Shown here piece by piece: positions 19,003 to 27,898 of a stretch of 43,917 nucleotides of DNA (within the stretch, counting starts at the first letter, position 1; each line of letters opens with the position of its first letter). The stretch covers positions 1 through 43,917 of the forward strand of contig NZ_BPFD01000040.1 in the NCBI RefSeq assembly GCF_019655335.1, read 5' to 3'. Under the pieces are notes generated by a model. That model was not told the origin of the DNA, did not search any database, and saw nothing but the letters and a program-made list of their open reading frames with translations. The position numbers and the translations under genes were made by a program. The stretch is from Shewanella hafniensis (GTDB taxonomy: Bacteria; Pseudomonadota; Gammaproteobacteria; Enterobacterales; Shewanellaceae).

Positions 19003-19685
19003 AAGCCATGATCTTGGCCGCCGGACGAGGTGAGAGGTTAAGGCCGTTAACGGACAATTTGCCTAAACCTATGGTGCCAGTATTAGGTAAACCGTTGATT
19101 GTTTACCATATTGAAAAACTTGCCGCGTTAGGCATAGTCGATATCGTCATCAACCATGCTTGGCTAGGGCATAAATTAGTTGAGGCGCTGGGCGATGGTA
19201 GTGCTTTTGGGGTGCAAATTCGCTATAGCGCCGAAGAGAGTGCGCTCGAAACCGGCGGCGGCATTAAACGGGCTTTGTCTTTGTTGCGTGAGGGTGAAGA
19301 GGGTGAAAGTGATGAGCCCTTTTTGGTTATTAATGGTGATGTGTTTATTGATACCTTACCGCCAATCACGCAGCTTGCTGCCGATACGCTCGCTCATTTG
19401 TGGCTAGTGCCTAATCCTGAGCAGCATCCGCAGGGGGATTTCGCCCTGGATGGCAATCGAGTGCAGGAGCTTGGTGAGACTAAGTACACTTTTTCTGGCA
19501 TAGGTATTTATCGGCCTTCGTTGTTTAATCACACGCCGCAGGGCGCGTTTGCACTCGCTCCGTTGCTTAGAGCGCAAATGGCTCAAGGCCGAGTCAGTGG
19601 CGCGCTGTTTGAGGGACTTTGGTGCGATGTTGGCACGATTGCACGCCTGCAAGGGCTCGAACTTAGATTACAAAGCAATACCTAA
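18999..19685 (+). CDS. murU: N-acetylmuramate-alpha-1-phosphate uridylyltransferase MurU
   Basis: Converts MurNAc-1-phosphate and UTP to UDP-MurNAc, completing the AmgK recycling shunt. The 228-residue nucleotidyltransferase begins MKAMILAAGRGERLRPLTD and continues LPKPMVPVLGKP, the nucleotide-binding signature. A metal-binding Asp is visible in VINGDVFID, and the family ending GLWCDVGTIARLQGLE is present. The start codon overlaps the amgK stop (ATGA), indicating translational coupling. Without amgK next door it could be taken for a generic sugar-phosphate nucleotidyltransferase; the pairing makes MurU the best call. Confidence 0.92.
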   Translation: MKAMILAAGRGERLRPLTDNLPKPMVPVLGKPLIVYHIEKLAALGIVDIVINHAWLGHKLVEALGDGSAFGVQIRYSAEESALETGGGIKRALSLLREGEEGESDEPFLVINGDVFIDTLPPITQLAADTLAHLWLVPNPEQHPQGDFALDGNRVQELGETKYTFSGIGIYRPSLFNHTPQGAFALAPLLRAQMAQGRVSGALFEGLWCDVGTIARLQGLELRLQSNT

Positions 19686-19754
19686 ATATCCGTGTTGGCT
19701 TATCCATAGGATTTCGCTTACACATCAAATACATAATAGAAATCAGGAAATAAG

Positions 19755-20543
19755 ATGCGGCTTTGGGGTAAGTTTTTTGGATTTGTCATTGGCTTTATGT
19801 TCGGCCGTATTTTTGGTGCACTGCTAGGTTTGTGGCTCGGTCATCTTTACGATAAGCGCGCGGCTTCGGGCGTGGGGTTTCGACAAGTGCTAGGGCAGGC
19901 TAAGAATCGCCAAGCGATCTTCTTTAATACCACCTTTGCGGTGATGGGGCATGTGGCGAAAGCGTCGGGACATGTGACTGAAACCGATATTCGCATCGCG
20001 ACCTTGTTAATGGATCAAATGCGCTTAACCGGTGAAGCCCGTAAAGAAGCGCAGCAGGCGTTTCGCGAGGGGAAATCGGCGGATTTTGATCTGCGTAGCA
20101 GCCTACAAGCTTTCCGTGTTATTACCATGGGCCGCAAAGAGTTAGTGCAGATGTTCATCGAAATTCAGATCCAAACGGCATTGTCCGACGGTGAACTGGA
20201 TCCCGCTGAACACGCTATCTTGATGACGATTGCCCAAGAGTTAGGTTATGGTCGAGCACAGTTAGATGAATTACTGAAGCGCTGGCAGGCGGAGTTTCGC
20301 TTTCATCAGACCTCAGGTGGCAACAAAACATCGATTACCGATGCTTACAGTTTGCTGGGGATTACTAACGAAGCCAGCGACCAAGAAGTTAAGCGAGCTT
20401 ACCGTAAGTTGATGAACGAACATCATCCCGATAAGTTAGTCGCTAAGGGATTGCCGCCGGAAATGATGGAGCTGGCAAATCGTAAGGCACAGGATATTCA
20501 AGCGGCCTATGACAGAGTCAAGTCTGAGCGCGGTATGCGTTAG
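19755..20543 (+). CDS. djlA: Co-chaperone DjlA
   Basis: A membrane-anchored J-domain protein that stimulates DnaK and in E. coli influences capsule signalling through RcsC. The 262-residue protein has a single N-terminal membrane segment rich in glycine and phenylalanine (about 5-30), a TerB-like helical domain (about 50-180) and a C-terminal J domain. That domain has the essential HPD at 224-226 within EHHPDKLVAKGLPPEMME, which matches E. coli DjlA almost exactly. AGGA lies upstream of the ATG. The gene follows murU by about 70 bases. Confidence 0.97.
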   Translation: MRLWGKFFGFVIGFMFGRIFGALLGLWLGHLYDKRAASGVGFRQVLGQAKNRQAIFFNTTFAVMGHVAKASGHVTETDIRIATLLMDQMRLTGEARKEAQQAFREGKSADFDLRSSLQAFRVITMGRKELVQMFIEIQIQTALSDGELDPAEHAILMTIAQELGYGRAQLDELLKRWQAEFRFHQTSGGNKTSITDAYSLLGITNEASDQEVKRAYRKLMNEHHPDKLVAKGLPPEMMELANRKAQDIQAAYDRVKSERGMR

Positions 20544-20584
20544 TCTTGATTGCTTTGGATTGTATAAAAGATAAGGAATTCATT

Positions 20585-21217
20585 ATGAAACACACGCAAA
20601 GCCTGTTGCTGTTGGTGAGTTTGTTACCTGTGACTATGTCCACGCAGGCCGAGGTGTTTGTCGCACCTTTTGGCGGTTATAGTCTGGGTGGCGGTCAATT
20701 TGATGTTAATCAAATTGACGTCAACGCAGATCAAGCGGGCGACAAGAAAAATGTGAAGGTCGAGGAATCGAGCCATTACGGCCTGATGCTGGGTATTGGC
20801 ACGAATGATCCCGGTAATATTTATCTTTTATACAGCCACCAAGCCTCTGAACTCAAAAGTGGCGGTTTGTTTACGCCCGATCGTCTTACCTCGTTAGACT
20901 TAGATTATATCCACTTAGGTGGCACTTTATATTTTCCCCGTGGCGATATTCGACCCTACGTCACCGCAAGTGCAGGGATCACCCGCATGCTGCCTGACGC
21001 TTGGTCGAGTGAAACGCGTTTCTCTATGGGGATTGGCGGTGGGGTAGAGTATCAAGTCACTCAACACTTTGGTTTGTTTGCAGATATTCGCGGTTACGCG
21101 ACGTTTATCAACAGCGACAGCTCACTGTTTTGTAATGAAGATGAATGCCTATGGCACATTACGTCGGATGTGATGTGGCAGGCGCAGGCTAACCTTGGGC
21201 TCAAAGTCAGCTTTTAG
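20585..21217 (+). CDS. Outer-membrane beta-barrel protein, opacity/OmpW-like
   Basis: A 210-residue protein with a signal peptide (cut after TQA, about residue 22), then EVFVAPFGGYSLGGGQF. Alternating hydrophobic and polar strands end in a C-terminal phenylalanine (GLKVSF), as for small eight-stranded outer-membrane barrels recognised by BAM. Two cysteines near 180-185 (FCNEDEC) are probably in an extracellular loop. The ATG at 20585 has AAGGA upstream; a longer frame starting at 20546 would place 13 residues ahead of the signal peptide and is rejected. The ligand or role is unknown. Confidence 0.8.
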   Translation: MKHTQSLLLLVSLLPVTMSTQAEVFVAPFGGYSLGGGQFDVNQIDVNADQAGDKKNVKVEESSHYGLMLGIGTNDPGNIYLLYSHQASELKSGGLFTPDRLTSLDLDYIHLGGTLYFPRGDIRPYVTASAGITRMLPDAWSSETRFSMGIGGGVEYQVTQHFGLFADIRGYATFINSDSSLFCNEDECLWHITSDVMWQAQANLGLKVSF

Positions 21218-21252
21218 CACTAACACATCGTTTTAAAAGGAGATTTAGCGGC

Positions 21253-22206
21253 ATGAAGATAGTTGTACTCGATGGCGAAACTTTAAATCCTGGCGATCTC
21301 AGTTGGCAATCCTTGACTGAACTAGGCGAGTTTAGGTGTTTCCCCCGCACTGCGGGCGCCGATGTTGTCGTACGTGCTCAAGGTGCTGAGGTCATTCTCA
21401 CCAATAAAACGCCGCTCAATGCCGAGACTCTGGCGCAACTTCCCGCACTTAAATATATAGGTGTACTGGCAACGGGCACTAACGTTGTCGATATCGCGGC
21501 AGCTAAAGCGCAAGGCATAGTGGTGACAAATGTGCCTGCCTATGCGCCCGATGCCGTAGCGCAGATGGTGTTTGCCCATATACTGCATCACACCCAAGCC
21601 GTGGCTGCCCATCATCAAGCTGTGGTCGATGGTCAGTGGGTGAATTGCCAAGATTTCTGTTTCACCTTAATGCCGCTGCAATCCTTAAAAGGTAAGACTT
21701 TAGGTTTAATAGGTTACGGTGATATTGGCCAGCAGGTTGGGACGCTCGCCCTTGCATTCGGGATGAAAGTGCTCGTCAATACCCGCTCAGTGATTAAAGA
21801 TTTGCCCCAAGGTGCCACTTGGGTAACGCGTGAGACTGTGCTGAGCGAATCAGATATTATTTCGCTCCATTGTCCGCTTACTCCAGAAACTGAGCAATTT
21901 ATCAATCAACAAACTCTCGCCTTGATGAAGCCTAATGCGCTGCTGATTAATACGGCGCGCGGTGGATTAATTGATGAGGCCGCACTTGCTGCAGCGCTTT
22001 CGCAAAACCGCCTATTTGCCGGTGTCGATGTATTATCGACCGAGCCGCCCAGCGCGGATAATCCCTTATTGCATGCACCGAATATCAGCATTAGTCCCCA
22101 CAACGCGTGGGCGACTAAGGAAGCCAGACAAAGTCTACTCAATATTGCCGTGGCGAATGTGCACGGTTATTTACAGGGTGACGTGATTAACTGTGTGAAC
22201 AAGTAA
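21253..22206 (+). CDS. D-2-hydroxyacid dehydrogenase
   Basis: An NAD(P)-dependent oxidoreductase of the D-isomer 2-hydroxyacid dehydrogenase family, which includes glycerate dehydrogenase and hydroxypyruvate reductase. The 317-residue length is typical. The Rossmann motif GLIGYGDIGQQVG is near 151-162. The catalytic set is visible: Arg in INTARGGLIDE, Glu in DVLSTEPP, and His in ISPHNAWAT. The TGTNVVDIAAAKAQGI segment resembles hydroxypyruvate reductases, but the substrate cannot be fixed from sequence. AAGGAG stands about ten bases upstream of the ATG. Confidence 0.92.
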   Translation: MKIVVLDGETLNPGDLSWQSLTELGEFRCFPRTAGADVVVRAQGAEVILTNKTPLNAETLAQLPALKYIGVLATGTNVVDIAAAKAQGIVVTNVPAYAPDAVAQMVFAHILHHTQAVAAHHQAVVDGQWVNCQDFCFTLMPLQSLKGKTLGLIGYGDIGQQVGTLALAFGMKVLVNTRSVIKDLPQGATWVTRETVLSESDIISLHCPLTPETEQFINQQTLALMKPNALLINTARGGLIDEAALAAALSQNRLFAGVDVLSTEPPSADNPLLHAPNISISPHNAWATKEARQSLLNIAVANVHGYLQGDVINCVNK

Positions 22207-22216
22207 AGCGGTATGC

Positions 22217-22259
22217 GTCTTTCTCTCTTTTCATCATATCGACGTTAAGAGAGAAAGAC
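22217..22259. repeat. 13-bp inverted repeat between convergent genes
   Basis: GTCTTTCTCTCTT (22217-22229) and AAGAGAGAAAGAC (22247-22259) are exact inverted arms with a 17-base loop. Position suggests a shared 3'-end hairpin, but there is no T-run on either side and the arms are pyrimidine/purine biased, so intrinsic termination is doubtful. It may protect 3' ends. Confidence 0.5.
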
Positions 22260-22271
22260 CTGAATGGTTAG

Positions 22272-24551
22272 TTATGCTTGAGCCTTTCTTCTACGCATCC
22301 ACCACACACCCAATAAACCCGTGATGGCTAATACGCCAAATACAACCGGCTTTTTCAGCTTGTGGTACAGGGCGTTCCATTCAGCAATTTCATTGGCCTG
22401 TGCTCGTTTTACTGCACCGTCAAAATCGGGTGCTTCACACTGCATACCAAAGTTTTCTGCCCAAGGCACAAAGGGGCCGTTGGCGACGTATTTTTTGTAA
22501 TAGCGTAGGGCAAGTTCTTGATCTCGATACAATACCCAACCCGTGGCTTGGCAGAGTAGCGCGGCATAGGCTTGGCTGTTGTGGGGAACATGCTCCGATG
22601 CCTTGTTGGCCAGTTCTGCTGCTGTGTAGCGATAATGGAAGCGTTTATCGGGAACGGCTTGGCTGGCGTTTAATCGCAGTTGTTCTTTCTCTGCTAACTT
22701 GCTCGGTTCATTCCAATCGCTTAGATCGAATACCCCTTGGTAGATAGCGTAATCTGGAGCTAATTCAAACCCTAAGATTTCCATACCTTGGTGGCGGGCA
22801 AGTTCTGCCGCAGCCCAATAGGCCTTAGCGCTATCTATGCCTGTTGCATTTTTCGCCGCGTTCAGCTCAGTACCGTAGGCGAGGGCGCTGGCATTAAGAT
22901 TCGGGTTAGGGAAATAAGCAGGCGCTTCAGCGATAGCCCCTTCACGTAATAATCTGCGACCTAACAAGTAGCGTAAGCGATTGTTAATCGGTTCTATATT
23001 ATCGTACCAGTCGCTATCTTTAGGATATTCGAAGGCGATAAGCGGCACATGCTCGTCGATAAATAACTTAAGCTCAGCCGTGGTGAGCACGCGCTCCGCC
23101 ACATAGGCTATGTCTTGCCAGTATTCGTCGCCGCTGGCGAGTAAGTGATTGAGCGCATCGACATATTCGCCGCGCTCTAGGGATAACACCCCTTGCTCGG
23201 CGCGAATACGGCAGTAAGTGGCTTTATCTTCATCGGCATTAATGGCTTGCTGCTGAGTCTCTTTGGCATCAACTGTAGCTAATGCTTCATCGGATTGTTT
23301 GGGGAAGTGACGCGCCGCCTGAGCATAGGCCTTGGCCGCCTCTGCTTGATCGCCCTTCTGTAGCATTAATTTAGCGGTTAGCCACCAAGTGAGGCCGCTG
23401 GGTTTCGCGAGCGTCAATAGGCGCTCAGCACTAGCGTAGTCCCCTAGCTGGTAATAAATTGCCGCTAATTTATCGCCATGGTTGAGCTGTAAACCATCGG
23501 TTGGGAACACTTTGAGGATTTCAGCTACCTTTGAGCCCATTTCCGAAAGCTGGCCATCGTAGGCAAATTCATTGGTGCTGCTTTGCCAATAGGCAATCAA
23601 TAACTGCTGCACGCTTGTCTGTTGCAGCAACGGTTTCAGCTCAGCAATGTCTTTCCCCATCAAGGTACGGCTTAACATCAATAAAGAATCATAACCGCCG
23701 CTATCGCCCTGTACTGATTGGGTGGCATAGAGCTCAATAGCCTTATTCAGTGCATCAGGGTTAAGCATCATTTGTAGCTCAGTACCATCTGCACCTTGAT
23801 TGGCAACTTGTGGGCTCCGCTGGCCTTGGTGCAACAGGATATAAGCCTGCTCACCTAGGCTTGCTAAGCTCAAGCGCAGGGGATCGGCGGCGCCTTGGGC
23901 GACTTCGGTTTGCAATTGAGTCAGGTAAGCGTTGGCACTATTAAAGTGCTCAGGATCCGCTGAGGTTTTACTTAAGATAAGCTCAATACGCGACAGCGAA
24001 TAGAGTGCCCACAGGCTGCGAGATGCGCGTTCGCTTTCTGGTAATTTAATGATTTTGCTAAAATAGTTACTCGCTCTATCGTAGTCTTTTGCCTCAAACG
24101 CCACGGCGCCTAAGGTGTACCAGGTCAGCGCTTGGGGCAGATCTTTATCCAACTTGGCGGCCATTTGTTCGGCCTCGATTGGGCCTGTCGCATCCCTTAG
24201 TGTGTTCACTAAGATCAAATGGGCTTCACTTAATTCGCTGTTTTCAAAAGCACGAGTTTGTGACAGATAACGGCTATGCACTTCATCCCACAGATATTCC
24301 TGCGCAGCTGGCGCATCTTGATACTGCCAAGGCAAAGGTTTTGCGAGGGCGGTTAGCTGCTGGCTGAAAGAGGTTTGCGGTAAATAACTGAGATTACTCT
24401 GTCTGTCTTGAGTCAATTGCAAAGGGAAGTCGGGGCCGCAGGCCAATAGCATTGGCGAAAATAGGCTTAAACAGATAAGCGTGGTCTTTTTAAGCATAAA
24501 AGCCCGATTGGATTTTGCCATTGTGGACGATGATGTTGGCTTATGGCGCAT
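22272..24551 (-). CDS. Large TPR-like lipoprotein of unknown function
   Basis: A protein of about 759 residues that I cannot name. A signal peptide ends in SPMLLACGPDFPL, a lipobox with Cys38. The body is helix-rich with TPR-like pairs such as ALTWYTLGAVAFEAKDYDRASNYFSKII and KLAAIYYQLGDYASAERLLTLA. The C-terminus has a membrane segment, PVVFGVLAITGLLGVWW, followed by MRRRKAQA, which would anchor it in the inner membrane as well. The start at 24551 overlaps the stop of the upstream DUF3142 gene (ATGCGCCATAA) and has AGGGA five bases upstream. A later ATG at 24497 gives a more classical signal peptide. The coupling implies joint function with the DUF3142 protein. Confidence 0.75.
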   Translation of the reverse strand: MRHKPTSSSTMAKSNRAFMLKKTTLICLSLFSPMLLACGPDFPLQLTQDRQSNLSYLPQTSFSQQLTALAKPLPWQYQDAPAAQEYLWDEVHSRYLSQTRAFENSELSEAHLILVNTLRDATGPIEAEQMAAKLDKDLPQALTWYTLGAVAFEAKDYDRASNYFSKIIKLPESERASRSLWALYSLSRIELILSKTSADPEHFNSANAYLTQLQTEVAQGAADPLRLSLASLGEQAYILLHQGQRSPQVANQGADGTELQMMLNPDALNKAIELYATQSVQGDSGGYDSLLMLSRTLMGKDIAELKPLLQQTSVQQLLIAYWQSSTNEFAYDGQLSEMGSKVAEILKVFPTDGLQLNHGDKLAAIYYQLGDYASAERLLTLAKPSGLTWWLTAKLMLQKGDQAEAAKAYAQAARHFPKQSDEALATVDAKETQQQAINADEDKATYCRIRAEQGVLSLERGEYVDALNHLLASGDEYWQDIAYVAERVLTTAELKLFIDEHVPLIAFEYPKDSDWYDNIEPINNRLRYLLGRRLLREGAIAEAPAYFPNPNLNASALAYGTELNAAKNATGIDSAKAYWAAAELARHQGMEILGFELAPDYAIYQGVFDLSDWNEPSKLAEKEQLRLNASQAVPDKRFHYRYTAAELANKASEHVPHNSQAYAALLCQATGWVLYRDQELALRYYKKYVANGPFVPWAENFGMQCEAPDFDGAVKRAQANEIAEWNALYHKLKKPVVFGVLAITGLLGVWWMRRRKAQA

Positions 24552-26001
24552 AAATTCCCTGTAAATATAATGACTCACAACGTGCCCAGCCTATCACTTT
24601 CTGGCCGACAGGGTTGAGCATGTGTTTTTGAGTTTGTTTGTGTGCTTGCGGCATTGGCATGTTCGTCGCGCTTGGAGCAGTGTCAGTCGGCGCCAATGTG
24701 GCGGTATTTTCAGCTCGCCACTGCCAGATTAACAGCCCATTTTTTTGTTTCACGCGATAGCCATTTTGCGCATCATACCCGCTGCAAGCTTGTCCCGCTA
24801 GGGACAAACTCGCGGGAATGTCGCCAGCAATATTACCGCGATTAATTAAGCTCAATTGGAAGAGCTGTGGCTTGAGGATTTGTTGGCTTTTAGCCTTATT
24901 TTCAGTGGCTAATGTTGTTTGAATATCGTTATCGCTTGAGATCACTAATTCAATCTTGGCGGTAAGCTCACCTTGCTGCGCCACAGCGATTAAGGTATCA
25001 AGTGGCCAAACCCTTTTATCTCCTTCCAGCGGCAGCCTGAACCAGATAATGCCTTTAAGCTTGGCATCAGTGCGGCTTTGCAGTTTGTGCACAAAAGCTT
25101 GTAACACTTGCGGATCTGCCATCAGTTCCTCAACAGCATGGGAGTCATTGAGTTGACCCCGTAGCGGTGTTTCACTCTCCACTTTATAACCTGAAGCTGT
25201 GCTGATGACCGCCGAGCCGTAAGCGGGGAGCGCAATAAGGTAAGGCACAGTGCTGATATTTGAGAGTTGCTGCACCCACTGCCAACCTTGAGTCGCATCG
25301 AATAGCCCGAGGCGTGGATCGCTTACGCTGTGAATTTGCAGCACGAGTTCATCAATATAAGTGAGCAATGCGGGGAAATCGGTGCTATTGAGCCAAGCGG
25401 GCAGGGCGGTAATGCTGAGTTTGAGCTCTGCGGGTAGCTGCGCTTTAAGCTTCTTAAGAAAATCCCGATAGGTGGGCAGTTTGCTGCTAGCGCTGTCGTG
25501 GTCGATTTCAACACCTGTGATGTGTGTGCCTTTTGCTTGCCAACTGTTAAGTACTTGGCTGATTTTATGGATCACTGCTTCATCATTTAAATGGCTCAGC
25601 TGGCCATCTAAGCGGATCACGGCGACTTTAGGTCTAGGATCGGCCTGAAGCCAAGCATGATTGACCGCGACTTCAAACCAAATATCTGCGCCATTGGGTT
25701 TTGGGTGCGCTTGCAGCGCTAGAATGCGCAATCCTTGGAATACCCCTTGGCTTTGCGCTAATGCCGTTTGATTAGCGGGGCGCCATTGGCGCTGCCAGAT
25801 ATAGACTTCTTGCGCGAGTGGTTCGCGAGGTATTGCAGTTACGGAGGTGACTTCTGCTATATGACTGGCATTTAGGTTTGCTATGAGTTCACTCGGTTCC
25901 GATGCGGGCTGACAGGCGCTCATGAATACGGCGGCGCTCAGCAAAGCGCTTAAGAACCCTTGATTTCGGCTAATGTTTTTAACCAGATTGCCTATACCCA
26001 T
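24541..26001 (-). CDS. DUF3142 lipoprotein
   Basis: A 486-residue predicted lipoprotein: signal peptide ending in VFMSACQP (lipobox Cys30). The body, about 60-360, I recognise as DUF3142, a family with TIM-barrel glycosidase-like features. ITGVEIDHDSAS and LKLSITALPAWL match beta-strand ends where such enzymes carry acidic catalytic residues. A C-terminal domain of about 120 residues (LVISSDNDIQTT onward) looks beta-rich and contains a cysteine in LAGQACSGYD. The substrate is unknown, and the glycosidase idea is inference. It is the first gene of a two-gene unit with the TPR-like lipoprotein, overlapping it by 11 bases. The ribosome site is weak. Confidence 0.75.
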   Translation of the reverse strand: MGIGNLVKNISRNQGFLSALLSAAVFMSACQPASEPSELIANLNASHIAEVTSVTAIPREPLAQEVYIWQRQWRPANQTALAQSQGVFQGLRILALQAHPKPNGADIWFEVAVNHAWLQADPRPKVAVIRLDGQLSHLNDEAVIHKISQVLNSWQAKGTHITGVEIDHDSASSKLPTYRDFLKKLKAQLPAELKLSITALPAWLNSTDFPALLTYIDELVLQIHSVSDPRLGLFDATQGWQWVQQLSNISTVPYLIALPAYGSAVISTASGYKVESETPLRGQLNDSHAVEELMADPQVLQAFVHKLQSRTDAKLKGIIWFRLPLEGDKRVWPLDTLIAVAQQGELTAKIELVISSDNDIQTTLATENKAKSQQILKPQLFQLSLINRGNIAGDIPASLSLAGQACSGYDAQNGYRVKQKNGLLIWQWRAENTATLAPTDTAPSATNMPMPQAHKQTQKHMLNPVGQKVIGWARCESLYLQGIYAP

Positions 26002-26142
26002 ACTACTGCTATCGATTCCGTTTTGAGTGAGGCATTACTATGCCCGAAAAAGCCCGCTTTTACATCGCGGTCAAACTTCTGATAATGCCCATTAAGCTTG
26101 GTTTTCCTTTTGCTGCCTTGTTAATCAATCAGAACTCAGATC

Positions 26143-27867
26143 TCAAAAATCAGGATCGACTTGAAAACGCATCTGCTTACGGGTAACGGGATGCAGAAGC
26201 ATCAATAAATCGGCATGCAGATGCAGGCGATTGGCGCGAGTGCCGTAGAGGTCGTCACCGACAATCGGTGTATTTAGCCCCTCTGAGTGGGCGCAGTGAA
26301 CCCTGAGTTGATGGGTTCGGCCCGTTTTAGGATAAAGATACACGCGGGTTGTACGTGCCATTTCATCAAGTTGGCTCAATTCCCAATGGGTTTCGGCTGC
26401 TTTACCAAACTCATGGCAAACGAGTTGTCTCGGTCTATCGTCTAAATCGCCACGTAAGGGTAAAGAGATGTTACCCGTCGCCTGCGTATTTGCCATGACG
26501 GTAGGAATTCCCGCTAACAGCGCCACATAACGTTTAGTTACAGTGCGCTGGATAAATTGTTTTTGCAGCTGTTTATGGGCGTCTTTTGTCAATGCGATCA
26601 CCATTAATCCCGAGGTCGACATATCGAGCCTGTGGACGATTAGCGGCCCTGTGGCATGGGGAAAGGTTTGGCGGATGCGCGAATACACTGAGTCTTCAAT
26701 CTCTTTGCCGGGCACGGATAAAAACTCGGCGGGTTTGTTCACAATCGCCATCGCCTCGTCTTGATAGAGGATACTTAAGGTTTTGCCTTCGGCGGGGTTG
26801 GTCAGCAGCGGATTATCATCGACTACGAGTCCTTCGAGCATATGTCCCAAGATGGGTTGGCATTTTCGCAGGCAGGCGGGATAAAACTGCTTATGCTGGC
26901 GAATTTCTGATTTTGGCGGTGCGCCCCACCAAAACTCGGCAATCGCTAATGGCTTAAGGTCATGTTTAAAGGCGTAATGTAACAACTTAGGGGCAGCACA
27001 TTCGCCCGAGCCTGCGGGCGGTGTTAACTCAACCGTGCCGTTAAATATGCCGTTAAGGCTTTTTTCTGCGCCGCGAATATTCAAAAAACGATACTGCTCA
27101 AACAGCTTTTGCTGCAGCGCCGCTGAGAGCTGTTTACGCTGTAGTCTTAACGCGTCGCACTTATCAGTGAGCAGCGTTAACGCTTGGCTGATGGCATGGA
27201 TACGTTCATCCCAATAGCGTTTAATATCTCTTAACTGATTCTTTTCGTTAATGCTTTCTTGGCTGAGTTTGGCTTCAGTTATTGCGTTTTCACGCAAGGT
27301 CTCATCAGTCGGATTGGTAGCCAATTGGGCTGCGAGTTGATTGCGCTGCGCCTTGCGGGACTTACGGCCAGCTATCATCACTTGTCTGTGGGCGGCAAGT
27401 TTGACTTGCGCTTGAGCTTGTTCAGTTTCTAGCTCGGTTGATAGCCTCGGAATATCGGGATGGTTTTCTACTGCAAGTAGCTGCTCGTTAATTTGGTTGA
27501 TTTGCAGGTTTTCAGCGTGGAAAAAATTGTCCTTAGCCAGCATATCAAATACAGGTGGAACGAAGCGCGGCCAATGATTTTGCTCGGCCAACTTACCCGA
27601 AAATGCCGACAAATAGCCCACTTCACCTTGCGGATTTTGTACCAGCAATACGCCGAACATCTTGCCAATGGCGCCGGTTAACTCACCCGTTAGGCCAAAG
27701 TTATGTTGCCAATCACTTTGAGTCTCAAGGTGTTGTTGTAATTCGTTGGCTGCAAGCACGCATAATGGATGCGGTTCGTAATAGAAAGGAAAGGTAAAAC
27801 GTTGCGGCAGGGCATAGGCATCAATGGCTTGTGTGAAAGAGGTAAAGCAAGAAGGCTGAAGCTGCAT
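26143..27867 (-). CDS. RluA-family pseudouridine synthase, long form
   Basis: A 574-residue protein. The C-terminal third is a RluA/RsuA-type pseudouridine synthase: ILYQDEAMAIVNKPAEFLSVPG, the catalytic Asp in IVHRLDMSTSGLMV near 412, TKRYVALLAG, and YPKTGRTHQLRVH. The N-terminal 350 residues are not part of the usual enzyme. They include a long charged helical stretch (about 130-260, rich in Lys, Gln, Glu) likely to be coiled coil, and a region with GSGECAAPKLLHYAFKHDLKPLAIAEFWWG. Such long forms occur in Shewanella and Vibrio as I recall. The RNA target is unknown. No Shine-Dalgarno is seen before the ATG. Confidence 0.88.
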   Translation of the reverse strand: MQLQPSCFTSFTQAIDAYALPQRFTFPFYYEPHPLCVLAANELQQHLETQSDWQHNFGLTGELTGAIGKMFGVLLVQNPQGEVGYLSAFSGKLAEQNHWPRFVPPVFDMLAKDNFFHAENLQINQINEQLLAVENHPDIPRLSTELETEQAQAQVKLAAHRQVMIAGRKSRKAQRNQLAAQLATNPTDETLRENAITEAKLSQESINEKNQLRDIKRYWDERIHAISQALTLLTDKCDALRLQRKQLSAALQQKLFEQYRFLNIRGAEKSLNGIFNGTVELTPPAGSGECAAPKLLHYAFKHDLKPLAIAEFWWGAPPKSEIRQHKQFYPACLRKCQPILGHMLEGLVVDDNPLLTNPAEGKTLSILYQDEAMAIVNKPAEFLSVPGKEIEDSVYSRIRQTFPHATGPLIVHRLDMSTSGLMVIALTKDAHKQLQKQFIQRTVTKRYVALLAGIPTVMANTQATGNISLPLRGDLDDRPRQLVCHEFGKAAETHWELSQLDEMARTTRVYLYPKTGRTHQLRVHCAHSEGLNTPIVGDDLYGTRANRLHLHADLLMLLHPVTRKQMRFQVDPDF

Positions 27868-27898
27868 TGGTTTCTACTACTTTTGGTTTCTATTACTA
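27867..27898. repeat. Degenerate 16-bp tandem duplication
   Basis: TTGGTTTCTACTACTT (27867-27882) is followed by TTGGTTTCTATTACTA (27883-27898), 14 of 16 identical. It occupies the position of the ribosome site for the RluA-family gene and may be a slippage duplication. Confidence 0.5.
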
